From: Stereocaulon alpinum
Lineage: Eukaryota; Ascomycota; Lecanoromycetes; Lecanorales; Stereocaulaceae
Direction: 5' to 3'
DNA: 64,000 nucleotides
NCBI GenBank assembly: GCA_018257865.1
Contig: JAEUBA010000019.1
Location: forward strand, 62,001 to 126,000
A program made the translations under genes and the position numbers. A model generated the notes under the pieces. It worked only from the letters and a program-made list of their open reading frames with translations. It had not been told where the DNA came from and did no database searches. Positions 20,039-32,210 of this stretch are shown here, one piece after another (within the stretch, counting starts at the first letter, position 1; each line of letters starts with the position of its first letter).

Positions 20039-20608
20039 TAGGCTTGAGTGTACGAAGCAGCGAAGGCGTTTCTCATGGTAGCATTCCCTGTATCATACAA
20101 TTCGCAGTAGCGGCGGGTGGATAATGAAAGCTTTACTGGAGACATTTGAGCCTTTAGCAGCATGCACGGACAAAGAGACTTCAAGACGTGCGTATTCACA
20201 TGCTGAAGCTTTCACAAATTCCATGCAGTTCTCTTTAATACTGTTGATTGGCTTACCCAGCTTCACCATCAGATTAGATTTTTGATCACAGGATTTGCCT
20301 TCGCGGTCCAGGCCGGTAGCGCCGAGGTGAATTTTGCCGAAACCTCGAACACGCCTTCCGCCTCCAAGCTCTTTCTTACTCACTTGTGATAACAAGACAT
20401 CCTTCTCAACTCAGGCATTTCCCCTTCCAGCTGTGCCTCCGTTACAACGCCCACCCTGGCCCTCACTCCCTGTGTCTGGCGTGCAATCCCACTCTCGTGA
20501 ACAGATGATGGCCTCAGTGGCGTCATTGTTATGCCCACAGCAAGATCGGAAGGTAGGTGATAGTAATATCAACACCACTTTCGCATACATTGCTGACATA
20601 TCTTCAAT
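20039..20608. other. intergenic, no gene seen
   Basis: This is 570 bp between Prp19 and the RING-protein gene. It should contain the terminator of the first and the promoter of the second. No other feature was seen. Confidence 0.5.
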
Positions 20609-21699
20609 ATGAAGCGAAATCACGACCAAATGTCAAGTGAATCAAGACAAACGCCATGTGCTGCAAACCACCGAGAATTTTCTAACCAACCTACTGAATC
20701 CTCTTCAAACTCACTGTTCAACTTCCATCTTTCACCGATCAGAAGTAGTTTGGATCTCAGAAGACCAGTCATGTCTCAACCACGACCGGAACCAAGGCAT
20801 GACGTGATTGATCTCACGGAAGAATCGAGCAGCCCAGCAGAGCCTGCCACTATCCCAACTCCGCGCACCAACACCTCAAGCTCAAGAAGAGCCAATCGAC
20901 CCCCACGATTCGATCGAAATATAATAAGTCTGGATGAGCAGCAGAATCAAGCTATCGATCTGAGGGAAGAGAGCCCTGAGATTCAATTTCTCACTTCACG
21001 GCCACGTTCTCGGTCTCTCAGTGCATCAAGGCGTATAGCCACTCGCAGACGGCCTGGACATACACCAGCGGCCCCTACTCCACCTCGACTTCCCCATGTT
21101 GCAGTACGAATTGCAGGCACTGCAGCTGGTGAGCGTCATCAACACCATCACCACAGAAGACCGCGCCTTGAGGGTTTAGAGTTGTTTGGACCAGCTGGTC
21201 TTGTAAACAGCTTCAACGACGAGCTCCTATCGTGGGGTGATTTTGGAGGCAACAACTTCCAGCTTCCGGGCCACCTTGACTTTCTACATCCAGGCTTCAA
21301 TTACGAGAACCCAACCCGTCCCCAACCGCCACCAAGAGTAACAACATACGATCCTCCTCTTCCTGCCCAGCCCGGCTACACCAGATCACCAGAAGAGGAC
21401 CAAATACTAGTGTGCCCCAACTGTGACGATGAGTTAGGAGTAGGCGAAGATGATGTGAAGAGACAGGTCTGGGTCGTCAAGGTCTGCGGTCATGTAGGTC
21501 CTACAAGCCGGTTCTCTCACGTCTGCTAATTTGAATTCAGGTCTACTGTGGCGAGTGTGCAAAGAATCGGTTCGTCAGCAAAAGGAACTTGCTACCAAGC
21601 ACCAAAATTAAGCCAGTAAACACTTTCTCGAAATGCGTAGCGGAGGGATGCGGGAAACCTGTTTCGGCTAAGACAAGTATCATCCAAGTCTACTTGTGA
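20609..21699 (+). CDS. RING protein with SUMO-interacting motifs, candidate STUbL (Slx8/Rfp-like)
   Basis: Two exons (20609-21493, 21541-21699) give 347 residues. The N-terminal two-thirds is disordered and holds three hydrophobic-acidic stretches of SUMO-interacting type (HDVIDLTEESS, IISLDEQ, AIDLREESPEIQFL). Basic Arg-rich blocks and a His run (HQHHHHRR) follow. The C-terminus is a RING of C3HC4 pattern: CPNC, about 20 residues, then CGHVYCGEC, about 25 residues, then CVAEGC, ending TSIIQVYL. The intron splits the CGH motif, so the RING is complete only after splicing. SUMO-targeted ubiquitin ligases join SUMO-binding motifs to a C-terminal RING and act in genome maintenance. The role is inferred from this architecture. 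Confidence 0.75.
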
Positions 21700-22264
21700 C
21701 CACGTATGTGCAAGTACAACTGCTCGAGTTTTACATAGCGAAGGACTTTCATACAGCGAAGGCGTTGAAGCATGGTTTATGGGGCAAATACCATGATGTT
21801 AGGGCAAGATTGTTGGCTCTTCTCTCCCAAAGCATTGCATAAGTTCGGGCAGAAGCGGCATGGTTTTTCATGCTGGTGGCTACACATACAAGGCTTCTAG
21901 CTGAACTAATGGTCAATACCATGATACAAAGCTAAAAGTCGGCAGAGCTTCAAAGCTAGCTAACGTAGATGACGTTGGAGGTAGGCCTTTCTGTAGACCT
22001 ATGAAGGAGAACTTCATGCCTTGATAAAAGAGCATGAACTACCATTGGTGCGCATAAGTTACCTGCATGTGAGATGTAGTCCGATTCTGCCCAGTCTGGA
22101 AGTGGATATCTACTTCGGGAAATCTCCCGTCGACCAAACTCGACTATTCTTGCAGAGCTCTCCAGCTCAACAATTGAGCTTCCACACCTCGAACCATAAC
22201 ACCATGCATTGATCCCAAACCGCTGACCACCTGACCACTGCATCTACCCCAATTGTAATCCGCA
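21700..22264. other. intergenic, no gene seen
   Basis: This is 565 bp between two plus-strand genes, with no coding signal or repeat noticed. Confidence 0.5.
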
Positions 22265-23058
22265 ATGGACACCCGCACCACCCCCCACCGCCGCCAGCAA
22301 ACCCAATATCTAATAGCCTACAATCTGATCTGCGCCGTCCTCTGGACCGCTGTCCTCGGCCGCGTCCTTCTCCTCGTCCCCCTCGTCGGTTTCGAAAATG
22401 TAGCTGGTGGTGTGGGAGAATTTGCGAAATGGACGCAGACGCTTGCGGTGCTGGAGATTGTGCACTCGGCATTAGGTGCGTACTTTTGCAGCTTTGCGAG
22501 GACTCCGTTGCCAGCTTCTACTTCCACTTGAGATATGCCATGGCTAAATGCTACTTCGTCACAGGTGTGGTACGCTCGCCCATACTCACGACTACGATGC
22601 AAGTATCCTCCCGACTCCTTCTCATCTGGGCTGTCGTGAACCGTTACCCTGCCGCCACGGCACCCTCGCCTTTTTACAGCTCTATGCTGCTCGCTTGGTC
22701 CGTTACGGAAGTCATACGCTACAGCTATTTTGTGTGGAATCTAAGGGGCCAGGGTGTGCCGGCGTTTGTAACGTGGTTGAGATATAATACTTTTTATGTG
22801 CTCTATCCGATTGGTATCACGAGCGAGTGTGCTTTGATATTGAAGGCAAGTTGGGTTGCGGAAAAGCCGGTGCAATGGGTGTTTTGGGGGGTGTTGGGGG
22901 TTTATATTCCTGGTATGTAATCTTCCCTGGACCCATGTATTTCAGGGATTATGGAGAGCGAAGGCTGACAGAATGTAGGGAGCTATATCCTTTTCACGCA
23001 CATGATTGCGCAGAGGAGGAAGGTTATGAGGGGAAAGGGAGTTGAGGGAAGAAGTTGA
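22265..23058 (+). CDS. very-long-chain 3-hydroxyacyl-CoA dehydratase (Phs1/PTPLA family)
   Basis: Three exons (22265-22475, 22565-22912, 22979-23058) give 212 residues. The enzyme removes water from 3-hydroxyacyl-CoA in the third step of very-long-chain fatty acid elongation at the ER, feeding sphingolipids. It is a multi-pass protein with hydrophobic segments such as LIAYNLICAVLWTAVLGRVL and RLLLIWAVVNRYP. Family motifs are LEIVHSALGVVRSP and WSVTEVIRYSYFVWNL. The catalytic pair is Tyr151 and Glu158 (LYPIGITSE), with the same seven-residue spacing as Tyr149 and Glu156 of yeast Phs1. The C-terminus is basic (RRKVMRGKG), as in ER-retained membrane proteins. Its length is close to the yeast protein (217). 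Confidence 0.95.
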
Positions 23059-23845
23059 GGCTGAATCTTCGGAAAGGGTATTGTTGGATATCAGAATATG
23101 TAGAACGCTGCCCGTCCAACGCTAGGGGCCTTGCGGGCCATGACATTAGATCTAATGACTCCAATGACATTGCCGTATAAAAGAGACATATTGAAGAGGA
23201 GCTGACCGGCTTTAGTGCGACATGCGAGATCCTTGGAGCATACTATGCACATGAAGTGAGGTCAAACAGCGACGTCAAAAGCTGAGAGAAACAAACCTTG
23301 CTGATATAGGTTGTCTTATCGTTGCTCTGTGTTGACCGTGTGGGGTGCCTCGGACGGCCCCGGAGTCAATTATGTCTATTTGTTATCAGATTGATCATGG
23401 GGTTGGTGGCCACGGAGTGAGTGGTTTTGAGGTGTATTGGCAGTCTTAGTGCAAGTGATCCATTTTTCAACTCTTTCACACTACTACATTGACCTTTCTT
23501 TTCACGAGTCCGGTTCTGAGTCTATAGAAGTCTACGGACGATATATCAAGCAAGTCCTGCCCTTCCTAGAACGTTTGCATATTGCTACTGCGTATGTACC
23601 ACACAGCTTGATCTGCCATATATGAAAGTTCAAAATTCTTAATTGCAACGAGTTTTAGGTCTAATACATCTTGGATCTGGTCATTGCTTTTATAACACTC
23701 AAGGACAGAGCTCCTTCACCTCCAGTGATTTCCCATCAGTCCAATACATCGTCGTCATGAGTCTTTGACTATAGCCTGGCCTATTCTCTAAGCTCAGACT
23801 TCATCCAGATCCTATCAACCAACTCCCTTTCATTCAGCTTCCGAC
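23059..23845. other. intergenic, no gene seen
   Basis: This is 787 bp with no convincing coding frame. The promoter of the downstream DUF7730-like gene lies at its right end. Confidence 0.5.
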
Positions 23846-24865
23846 ATGCAGCTCCGCAGCGGCTCTCAGCTAGACCGGCCGTTGACCGCTAATCCAAAGC
23901 ATGCCATCGCCATGTAAACCAATGCTCCATGAGAAATCTATCTAAAATTAATAGCTGATCATCGCAGTGCCTTACATAACGCTTCCTCGCCACTACTCCA
24001 GCTACCCTCTGAATTGAGAAACATGATATATAAAGAAATCTGTGGCTGGCAACTCATCCATATCACCGCAATTGACGGAAGGAACGTCACTTTCACCCAC
24101 GAGATCTGCCACGCCACACTCTCCGAAGAAGAAGCCCATGAAATCTTCCACAACGAATCCGAACATCCATGGTATGCTCTGGGAATCGAGTTCCGCCACG
24201 CGACCTGCGGTAGAGGCATACAAAAACTCAACTTGAGCTTCTTAAGGACATGCCGTCAAATGTACACCGAAGCTCGCCATTTCCCATACTCCACGAACAA
24301 ATTCTCCTTCGACACCGTCGCTGTCCTAGACGGATTCACTGCCGCGCTTGTGCGAAAGGGTGTTCAAGGTTCGTATAATCACTTAGCAATCCAGAGTCTA
24401 CATCTCCGCATCAGTCCACGATCCCCGTATTGGCGCCGTACCGACTGGGCACTACGCCTCAGAAATCGTCTCAGAGGCCTACGGCATATCAGTCTTAGCA
24501 TAGAATACGACGGCCTGGAAGGTCTGCACCACTCATTTTACCATACTCCGGCTGAATACGAAGCCAACAGGAAAGAGAACACATCGACTGAATTGCTCGC
24601 ATTGCTAAGGTCGTCGCTGTGTAGGCGGCAGTGGATGCATAACGTACTCAAACTTGACAGGTTGCCTCTTGAAAGTGTGAGGGTTGTTATTAGTGATGTT
24701 GCGGCTGAGCGTGCTGAGCGTGTAATGCGGGCAAGGGCGAATTGGGATTGGAAATATCGTTGGACCCTTGCTGAAAAGCAGGAGTGGGCGCGCTATGTTG
24801 AGGGCAAATTGCTTAGGAGGATTGTGAAGGGGGAGGATGAGGTTCTGGGAGTGGTGGCGGGTTAG
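23846..24865 (+). CDS. DUF7730/F-box-like domain protein
   Basis: Two exons (23846-23913, 23968-24865) give 321 residues. Splicing creates PLLQLPSELRNMIYKEICGW, the start typical of fungal proteins annotated as DUF7730 or 2EXR-like. There the short helical LPxELRNxIY motif resembles the beginning of an F-box. LSFLRTCRQMYTEARHFPYS follows, the second family hallmark. The rest is mixed alpha/beta with no catalytic motif; the C-terminal third is Arg/Lys/Glu-rich (RAERVMRARANWDWKYRW). Such genes are abundant, poorly conserved paralogues in Pezizomycotina and their function is unknown. The start exon was chosen because it joins in phase and supplies an ATG, which the long second exon lacks near the motif. 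Confidence 0.75.
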
Positions 24866-26262
24866 AGGAGTATTGGTTGTTATTGCGAGGATTGTCTCGT
24901 TTACGCTAAACAATATGCTGAGCGTTGATTCAGGGATGATACGTTTTGCAAACTCAACATAGTACGCTGAAATAAGTCCAGACTCCGCCAATATCTTCAC
25001 TAAGCGAGGAGTTGACTACTGTATTCATCAAACTCAAACCCAATCTTCTGCGCTTCCTCTCCGTACGCTTCTAAGCGGCACTGAAGGAGCCCCATTACCA
25101 GCCACAGGAACAGATTGGACTAAGGACCGGTTTGGTGACAACAACCTAGATCTAATCACAGCCGGTTCTGCCCCTGAGGGTGATGTTTGGGGACAGGCTT
25201 TTCTAGCTGCTGAGTGATCTGAATGTTTTCAGCTCAACAAAGACTGCAGCTACATATGCCTAAAACAATCCATCGATCCTTCTTTAGACGATCATGAAGG
25301 TGCAAAACAGGGATTGCTAAGCATTAATCCTGTATCTCTAGCTCGATAAAATCATGGCAGGCAAACAACAAGACCACAACAGAAGTCCGCAGCGCGGTGG
25401 GCAAGAGTTCTCGCAGTGGGTTGACGTTGCCTCACTTACAAAAAAGGAAGAAGATGAGTTGCCCTTACTGATATTCCGTCAGAGCCGGAACTGCCCCGAT
25501 TATCGTGAGATGTCTTGACGCAGGGCCTTTGTTCTTCAGAAAGTTTCTCATATACAGCTTGAGCTACCTGTCCGGCGCCACAGACTTTACCATACCGCTA
25601 ACGCGAACAGAAGCCACTCGAGACCCGTTGCGATGTCTTAGAAGAGTCTTTCATCCTTCAAGGAGTCTTGAAGGCAGCAGGAACGAGACTTGGCCAAATC
25701 ACTGGAGAGCACGAGATCAAGAGTAAGGTATTATTAAGCGAACGCCTATGAATATAGTGAAATGCTCATTCGATACTCGTCAGTAAGGACTTCATAAACA
25801 GTATGACACAGCGCAATTCAGCGTGATGCAGAGCAAACTTCAGCGTGCAGGAAACATTACACTGTAATGTACCACCACCATGGCCGATCCCCTCCGTAGA
25901 AAATCCAGAGAGTATCCATGCATTTGGTCAGTTATCGTATTTTTTCGAAGCGGTGGATGCTAATCTACCTCCTATGACAAACATGCCTGGTACTGAAGGT
26001 CCAGACGATGTATACTGTGGAGGGTGGGGATGATTCGATATGAGTGACAGCAAGTAAGATACGAATATTGCGTCAGAATGCATTGTGCAGAATCAGATGC
26101 TTGCCTGACGAATGTGCTCGAGGCTTCTGATTCAAGGGCTTTGGTTTTATAGGAAACCCGACCTCGAATTATATGGTACAGCGGGCGGAGAAAGCCGCGC
26201 ATACACAGCCAAGAAGGGTTGTGTGTGGGTACATGGAGCAGTAAACGGCAATTCCACTCACC
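24866..26262. other. intergenic, no supported gene
   Basis: This 1.4 kb gap contains a 54-codon frame at 25354-25518 (ASLTKKEEDELPLLIFRQSR) and a further frame to about 25726. Neither has an identifiable domain. They may be remnants of a decayed gene. The region between 25800 and 26262 is the 3' flank of mL38. Confidence 0.4.
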
Positions 26263-27614
26263 CTATCTATATCGTGCTCCATCCTTCTTCTTATAAAGCC
26301 CCTTCTCGGGCTTCTTCCTACCAAATTCAACATTAAACCCTTCGATGCCAGCCCTCTGGACCACCTCATCTGTCCCCTCATCCCACTTGCTCCTGAATAG
26401 ATGCATACCTATAGGGTCCATGTTCCTTTGCTGTATCAATCGACGGATTGAGAAAAGTTCTCGTCTGGGGCCAAACTCCTTCCTTAAGCTCTCGACGTCC
26501 TCTTTTCCATCAACACCGAGTGCTCGCTTATCTTGTTGTAGGACAAAAACAGCTAGTCTATGGTAAGGGGCGCCTTTCTCCGCGTAGGGTGGCAGCCAAG
26601 GGTAAATGATCTGACTATCTTTGTCTATTTTTGACAATGGTACGGAGGTTGAGGTTGGCGAAAGGGGAATATTGACGGCAAGGAAATGGCACCGCGAGCT
26701 GAAGGTATCTCTCTCTTCGTCTGGGACATCCGGGTCCATGACTGCAATGCTAACGAATCTCTCGCCTTTGTTAAATACTTGGATATTCAATCTTGCTGGC
26801 CTCTCACTGACTCGTGAATCGACAAACTCTCCAGGCTGGACGGTCCGGCGGCCAAATCCTAAAGAAACTTCGGCTGTAGGATCGATATGGGGGAGAATGT
26901 CTGGGACGATATGCATCTGGGATATGCGTTGCATAAGACGTAGACGCTTGTATTCTCGCCATTTCTTATTCGCAAGATGGCGGTATATCGGACGGTCCAT
27001 GTCTCCTGGGTGGACGATAGTCATTAGCTACTCAGATCAGCTCAGAGGGCATTCGAACAGCTCTTACCCATCCCATCCTCAAATCTCTTCTTGATCACTG
27101 GGTCATTGATGTCCGCCAAAATCTTCAGCTCCTGAAGATGTTTCTGCATTCGCACCAATTTCCCCTTCTTCACATATTCCCCTCCGCACTCCTCAGCTGG
27201 TATGTTCTGCCAACGTGCTATACGCCTCCGCATCTCCGTGATTTTCTCGAGCTTTTCTTCTCGGTCTTCTTGTAGGACTTTTCTTGCTTCTTGGAAGCAT
27301 TGATAGGGCATTTGCTCGAAAGGGACATGGTCCGAAGACTTGAGAGCCGCTCGGCGACGGCGAGACCCAATAGGATGGAGACCCTGGGTACGTAGGAGGT
27401 AGCGCTCTTCAAGACGGTTAGAGACGGTGCTGGGATCGAGTTTCACAGGTGGAGGTGGAGGAGTAGCGGATTTCGGCCTTTCGATGGTTGCTTCATCTTG
27501 TCTCGAAGTTGTGACCCTGAAGCTACGACGTGAGGCGATGGAACCTGAGCCCAGAGCTTGCGCCCTCCGTAGGCATCGTAATGCCGGACGGATGGTGCAT
27601 GTAGACAGTGCCAT
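26263..27614 (-). CDS. mitochondrial ribosomal protein mL38 (MRPL35 type, PEBP domain)
   Basis: Two exons (27614-27068, 27005-26263) give 429 residues. This is a large-subunit mitoribosomal protein built on a PEBP (phosphatidylethanolamine-binding-protein) fold. Residues 1-45 are basic and serine/alanine-rich, a likely mitochondrial presequence (RCLRRAQALGSGSIASRRSF). The next part carries RRRRAALKSSDHVPFEQMPY and long helices (REEKLEKITEMRRRIARW). The PEBP part follows: FVSIAVMDPDVPDEERDTF, HFLAVNIPLSP, YPWLPPYAEKGAPYHRLAVF, then FGPRRELFSIRRLIQQRNMD and GMHLFRSKWDE. Ligand residues of ordinary PEBPs are only partly kept, as expected for a structural ribosomal role. Its start lies 160 bp from that of uL4m on the other strand. 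Confidence 0.93.
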
Positions 27615-27774
27615 CACCCAATCATCGCTTGTAGTGAGGTAACGCTGGAATCGAGGTTGATATGACGCCAAGAAGTAAATTTCCTAGCGCGACTTCTCCA
27701 AAACCTCCGCCCAAGCTCGATCGCTCCGTAACCACTCCTTTCAATCATCTTGCATCTCCGCCGCATCGGCTACG
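27615..27774. promoter_or_regulatory. bidirectional promoter of mL38 and uL4m
   Basis: Only 160 bp separate the two divergent start codons, so core promoters and leaders must overlap or abut. A CCAATCA element at 27618-27624 matches the CCAAT-binding HAP complex site, which controls many respiratory genes in fungi. Its closeness to the mL38 ATG means it would act on uL4m more plausibly than on mL38. Regulation here is inference. Confidence 0.5.
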
Positions 27775-28726
27775 ATGGCTATCCCGAGCCTTCGAAGCTC
27801 TGGGCAATGCCTAAGAAAGTCAGCTCTCACCTTTTTGACAGCGCGAGATCCAGTAATGGTTGGTAAATCCTCCTAAACGTCGATAGCTTCTGATCCAAAC
27901 ACAGCAATGTCTCGCGCCTCGCCTCTCACGTTCGATGGCTACAGAAGTCCAGCTTCCAGGAAGCCAGCTCTACAATCCTTTCATCCCAGCAATTTCTCGC
28001 CGACCCCCACCACCCGTTCCAGATGTGCTAGCAACCGTATACAGCTTCCCCGACATGGAGCCACTTCGATTCACCAACTACCCAGCCAACCATCTCCATC
28101 TTCCTCTTCGCCGTGACATACTACATCAAGCAGTAGTCTACGAAGCCAGTTGTCACAGAGGTATGCGAAAAGCAAGTACAAAGTGGAGAGGTGACGTCCA
28201 CGGAGGCAATCGCAAGATACGTCCGCAGAAAGGTACGGGGATGGCTAGGCTTGGTAACAGAAAAAGTCCCATGCTGAGAGGAGGTGGGGTGGCATTTGGA
28301 CCCCACCCAAGAGACATGAGCACGAAGATGCCCCGCAAGATCTATGATCTGGCATGGCGGATAGCGCTGAGCTACAGGTATAGAAGGGGAGAGTTGATCG
28401 TTGTGCAGAAGGTCGAAGACCTCGAGATGGAGGATTCTTGGTGGATTGAGAAGATCATGCAACACAACCACTGGGGAAATGAGGACGGGAGATCGCTACT
28501 TGTCACGAGGAGGGTTATGCCTAAGTTGTTCGAGGCTATGAATGGGAGCGAAGGGGGCCAGCCTGGGGCTGGCCGGCATGGAATCGTCAAAGAAGAATCA
28601 GACATCGATGTCAAGGATCTTTTAGAACTGGGTAGGATTGTGATTGAAAAGAGATCGCTGGATTCGATACTGAAGGATCATTCGAGCGATCTTAATATGA
28701 CTGTACCTTCTGCTGTATATACTTGA
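27775..28726 (+). CDS. mitochondrial ribosomal protein uL4m (L4/YmL6)
   Basis: Two exons (27775-27852, 27905-28726) give 299 residues. L4 lines the peptide exit tunnel of the large subunit. The first exon supplies a basic, hydroxylated presequence (AIPSLRSSGQCLRKSALTFL) and joins in phase through a 52-nt intron with a CTAAAC branch site. The L4 core is clear: LPLRRDILHQAVVYEASCHR, GMRKASTKWRGDVHGGNRKI, RPQKGTGMARLGNRKSPMLR, GGGVAFGPHPRDMSTKMPRK. The C-terminal part (YRRGELIVVQKVEDLEME) is the L4 alpha/beta domain. An alternative start at Met37 of this model (27935) would drop the presequence and is less likely. It is paired with mL38 across a shared promoter. Confidence 0.94.
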
Positions 28727-28916
28727 TCCATAGGATACCTCATCAGAACTTATACCACACTAGCCTCTTAAGCCAAAGTCGTAATGTCCCAACATGTTAA
28801 TAAAACTGTAAGCTATCTGTACAACAATCCATCATCCTTTAAGCCTTAATTCGACGCGCCAAGGACCGAGGCTCGTCGTTGCTCAAGAAAAGTTCTCCAT
28901 CTTCAAAACTACAAAC

Positions 28917-30534
28917 ATGACAACACCACTGCCATTGATGTTCATACGACCCTGCTGTTTACGAGCAAGCCAACCGCTGAGCTGGCTCTCGCGGTCCCGG
29001 TCATCCATAATGCCTTTGAGAGCAAAGATACTGAACCCTGCTATAGCAGGGCAATCGACAAGAGTACGAAGAAGCTCATCCGCTGTGCCAATTACTTATC
29101 AACCGCGATACTAATTTCGCTATCTAGATGGCCTCAGATGGTCCTATAATACCCAAAGAACAGCCAGGCGACGACCCAGACGACGTCCTCTTCAACTCTG
29201 TCTACGGCGTCCGCACCGTCGAGCTCAATCGTCCCAAAAAGCTCAACTCCCTCAACGCCTCCATGGCCCGCAAAATAATACCAAGACTGCTTGAATGGCA
29301 AAAGTCCCAACTAGCATCCGTGATACTAATAGGTGGCGCCGGTCCTAAAGCGTTTTGCGCAGGCGGCGACGTCGCAGAACTCGCCAAGCAGAACACTGGT
29401 CCTGAAGGTCAAGCAGCTTCGACGGCATACTTTGGCCTGGAATACCAGCTCGACCATCTTATAGCTACATACCCGAAACCCTATATAGCCTACATGGACG
29501 GCATAACAATGGGCGGTGGCGTCGGGCTCTCAATGCACGCTCCAATACGAATAGCAACCGAGCGCACCCTTTTCGCCATGCCAGAGACAACAATCGGATT
29601 CTTCCCGGATGTAGGAGCTTCCTTTTTTCTGCCGCGGCTAGAAGGCAGGATAGGAACATACCTCGCCCTAACGTCGGAGCGATTAACAGGCGTGAATGCC
29701 TTGTACGCGGGCATAGCAACACACTACATCGACTCCTCGACTCTCTCCTCCCTCACCTCCCGCCTCGGCGAACTCGAATTCAAAGATTACGACGACATGC
29801 ACACTCGCCTCGCAACCATAAACGCTACAATCGCCGAATACGATGCCGGACTTCCACACGACGAGCCTATGCTCTTAGCCGGTGAGCTGCGAAAAGCGAT
29901 AGACCGCTGTTTCAAATACGACACCATGGAAGAAATCATCAACGCACTAGAACACGAAACCCAAAGACCCAACGACCAAGACATCGACTACACCAACATC
30001 CGCGAATGGGCAATCCGCACGTTAAAAACACTCCACGAGCGCTCCCCAACAAGTCTAAAAGTGACCCTCAAAGAAATGCGCAAAGGGCGACAATGGTCCA
30101 TCGCCGAAGCCTTCCAACACGAATACAACATCGCAGCCCGCTTCATGTCCCACCCAGACTTCATCTCCGGCGTCAGCGCCCGTCTAATCCACAAACCCCC
30201 CACAAAACCCATCTGGTCCCCACCCACGCTCTCAGAAGTCTCAAACGCCCAAGTCAATGAATTCTTCACCGCACCACGGGGTCAAGAGCGATTGGAATTA
30301 CTCGGTGCAAGAGGCCAAAGGCCATATCAAGAATACCCATTCAAACTAGGTTTACCAAGGGAAGAGGAAGTGGAAGATGTAGTCAGAAATGGAGGCATGA
30401 CGAGGAAAATGGTTGTTAACAAGTTTGAGGCGGAGCACAAGGGGAGGACGGGGGTCAAGGAGAAGGTTAGAGAGGTTGTTAGTAGGCGTTGTCGTGTGAC
30501 GGAGGAGGGCCTGGTGTGGATTGAGCAAGACTAG
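28917..30534 (+). CDS. mitochondrial 3-hydroxyisobutyryl-CoA hydrolase
   Basis: Two exons (28917-29063, 29128-30534) give 517 residues. The enzyme releases 3-hydroxyisobutyrate from its CoA ester in valine breakdown in the mitochondrial matrix. Exon 1 encodes a basic, serine-rich presequence (SWLSRSRSSIMPLRAK). The intron has a TACTAAT branch site. The crotonase fold follows: VELNRPKKLNSLNASM, oxyanion-hole motif AFCAGGDVAEL, GITMGGGVGLSMHAPIRIAT, and the active-site stretch MPETTIGFFPDVGASFFLPR. Glu202 and Asp210 have the spacing of the catalytic pair Glu169/Asp177 of human HIBCH. The C-terminal extension (SPTSLKVTLKEMRKG, EYNIAARFMSHPDFISGVSA) separates it from plain enoyl-CoA hydratases. 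Confidence 0.94.
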
Positions 30535-32210
30535 AGTCGTAATTTGTAGACCCAAACGCTCATGATGGGCCGTGTATACTTTGTATGTACCATCGAACTT
30601 CTCGTCTATAACCCTTCACCATAACTTTTCCTTACTGCCCGTATATAGGTAGGTAGCTTCGGGTACATACCTATCAAGTACCTAAGCCAAGTATAAAATG
30701 AATAGGAAAGCTCATGTTACACTCTTATATCCGCTTTGCTAAGTACTACTAAGGATTCCAATTAGGTTCACATCCGGAAAGGAAGCATGGTTCTATATTG
30801 ATATACTCGAACGCGAGACATGAAACGCCAATGCCAAGATCAAATAACATGACATAACCACCTTCAAGTCCACTCCCCATCCTAGCCCCCTCGACTCGAT
30901 CTGCATCTGCAGCGTCCCTATCCCTGTCAGACGTCTTCGGAGAAAAAAGCATCCCTACCTTACCTGGCTACTGTGCATGTGGCTCAGCAAGTGAGGATTC
31001 CCCACGAATCAACCAAATAAAGAGTCGAAGCCAAGTCATCCAAGGATCTATGCAACCTGCCTCACGTGGCTGAAACAGTGGCGTGTGCAACAAGGGCAAA
31101 TGACGAAGACGAGGTGAAGTGAAGCTACGTTATGCGCAGGCACACGAATGCGGAAAAGCTCGAAGAAACAGTTTCAGGAAGGAAGGTAAGGTAGGCCTAA
31201 CAGTGCCTATGTCTGCGAGTGGCTTCTGTGGGTTGTGCAATGAGGATTGACGAGAATGACGAAGTGAAGCTATTCGCAGCCGAGCTTGGAAAGCACGGTT
31301 TGTTCCGCGGAATGCTTGATTTTTTTTTCAAGGCAAGAAAAGTAACGATACTCGCGCAATGTATGCGTGTATGGATATTTTGAATGCAGATACTATGGTA
31401 AAGTGAGAAAATTACCATTTGTTTTGAATGGAGAATTGAAGGTTGAGGGTTGAAGGTAAAAGATGTCACCGGCACGTCATCTGCCGTTTGTAATCATCAC
31501 ATGTCCGTGTCCGCGGTGACTTAATCGTAAGAAGGCTTCCATCTCTTCTTCCCCTACAAACATGACGAAGCGAATCCATCATTCATATTAGATGCGAGAA
31601 TGACCTTACGCAGTATCAATGACAAGGCTTGAGATGAATAGAAAATGAGAATGATGGAAGTCGCGTGCGGTCTAGGACCCAGCAAACGCACCAGCCAGCA
31701 TTGCAAAATAAGACTGATTGTACTAGAGTATGTGCTCATGGTGGTATCATAATGTAAGTACATGAAAAGAAAGTAAAAAGGGGAAAGCACTTTTGCTGGT
31801 AGTGTGCCTTGATCAAGCAAGAGCCATATGCCAAAGCCACACCAAAGATTTAGTTGAAGAGGCCGCCGTTTGTTGCCTTCCATGGCCTGGACACTGAAGA
31901 GACAACGAGTCTGAGCCGCGACGTCATTAGCAGACTCGTTATTGATGAAGGTTGATGCTGACGCTGACGTTGGAATAAGTCTGAACGAAATCCGTATAGG
32001 GGGTCCAATGTCGCCATCATAAAATCTGCGGAAAAGTCGAACCTGTCTGGAACAGCTGCAGGTCGCTATCACTTCATCAACATCAATCATCATCGATGTC
32101 TCGTCATAGCGTCCAAGAGTCATGAGAGCACACCATCCGTCATGTCATACCGCCATTATCCATACTGGGCTGCCAGCAGGACCTTCTCATAAGCTCATTA
32201 TATCTGAACG
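30535..32210. other. intergenic between convergent genes
   Basis: This 1.68 kb lies between the 3' ends of the hydrolase (plus) and bZIP (minus) genes. It should contain both 3' UTRs. A 189-codon minus-strand frame at 31554-32123 has no recognisable domain and is not called. Confidence 0.5.

Noticed and set aside
25354..25726. Short frames that might be a decayed gene
   Set aside because: Too short and unlike any family I recognise; evidence is weaker than for the other two pseudogenes.
31554..32123. 189-codon minus-strand open frame downstream of the bZIP gene
   Set aside because: No domain, no homology-like blocks and odd composition; most likely chance or 3' UTR.
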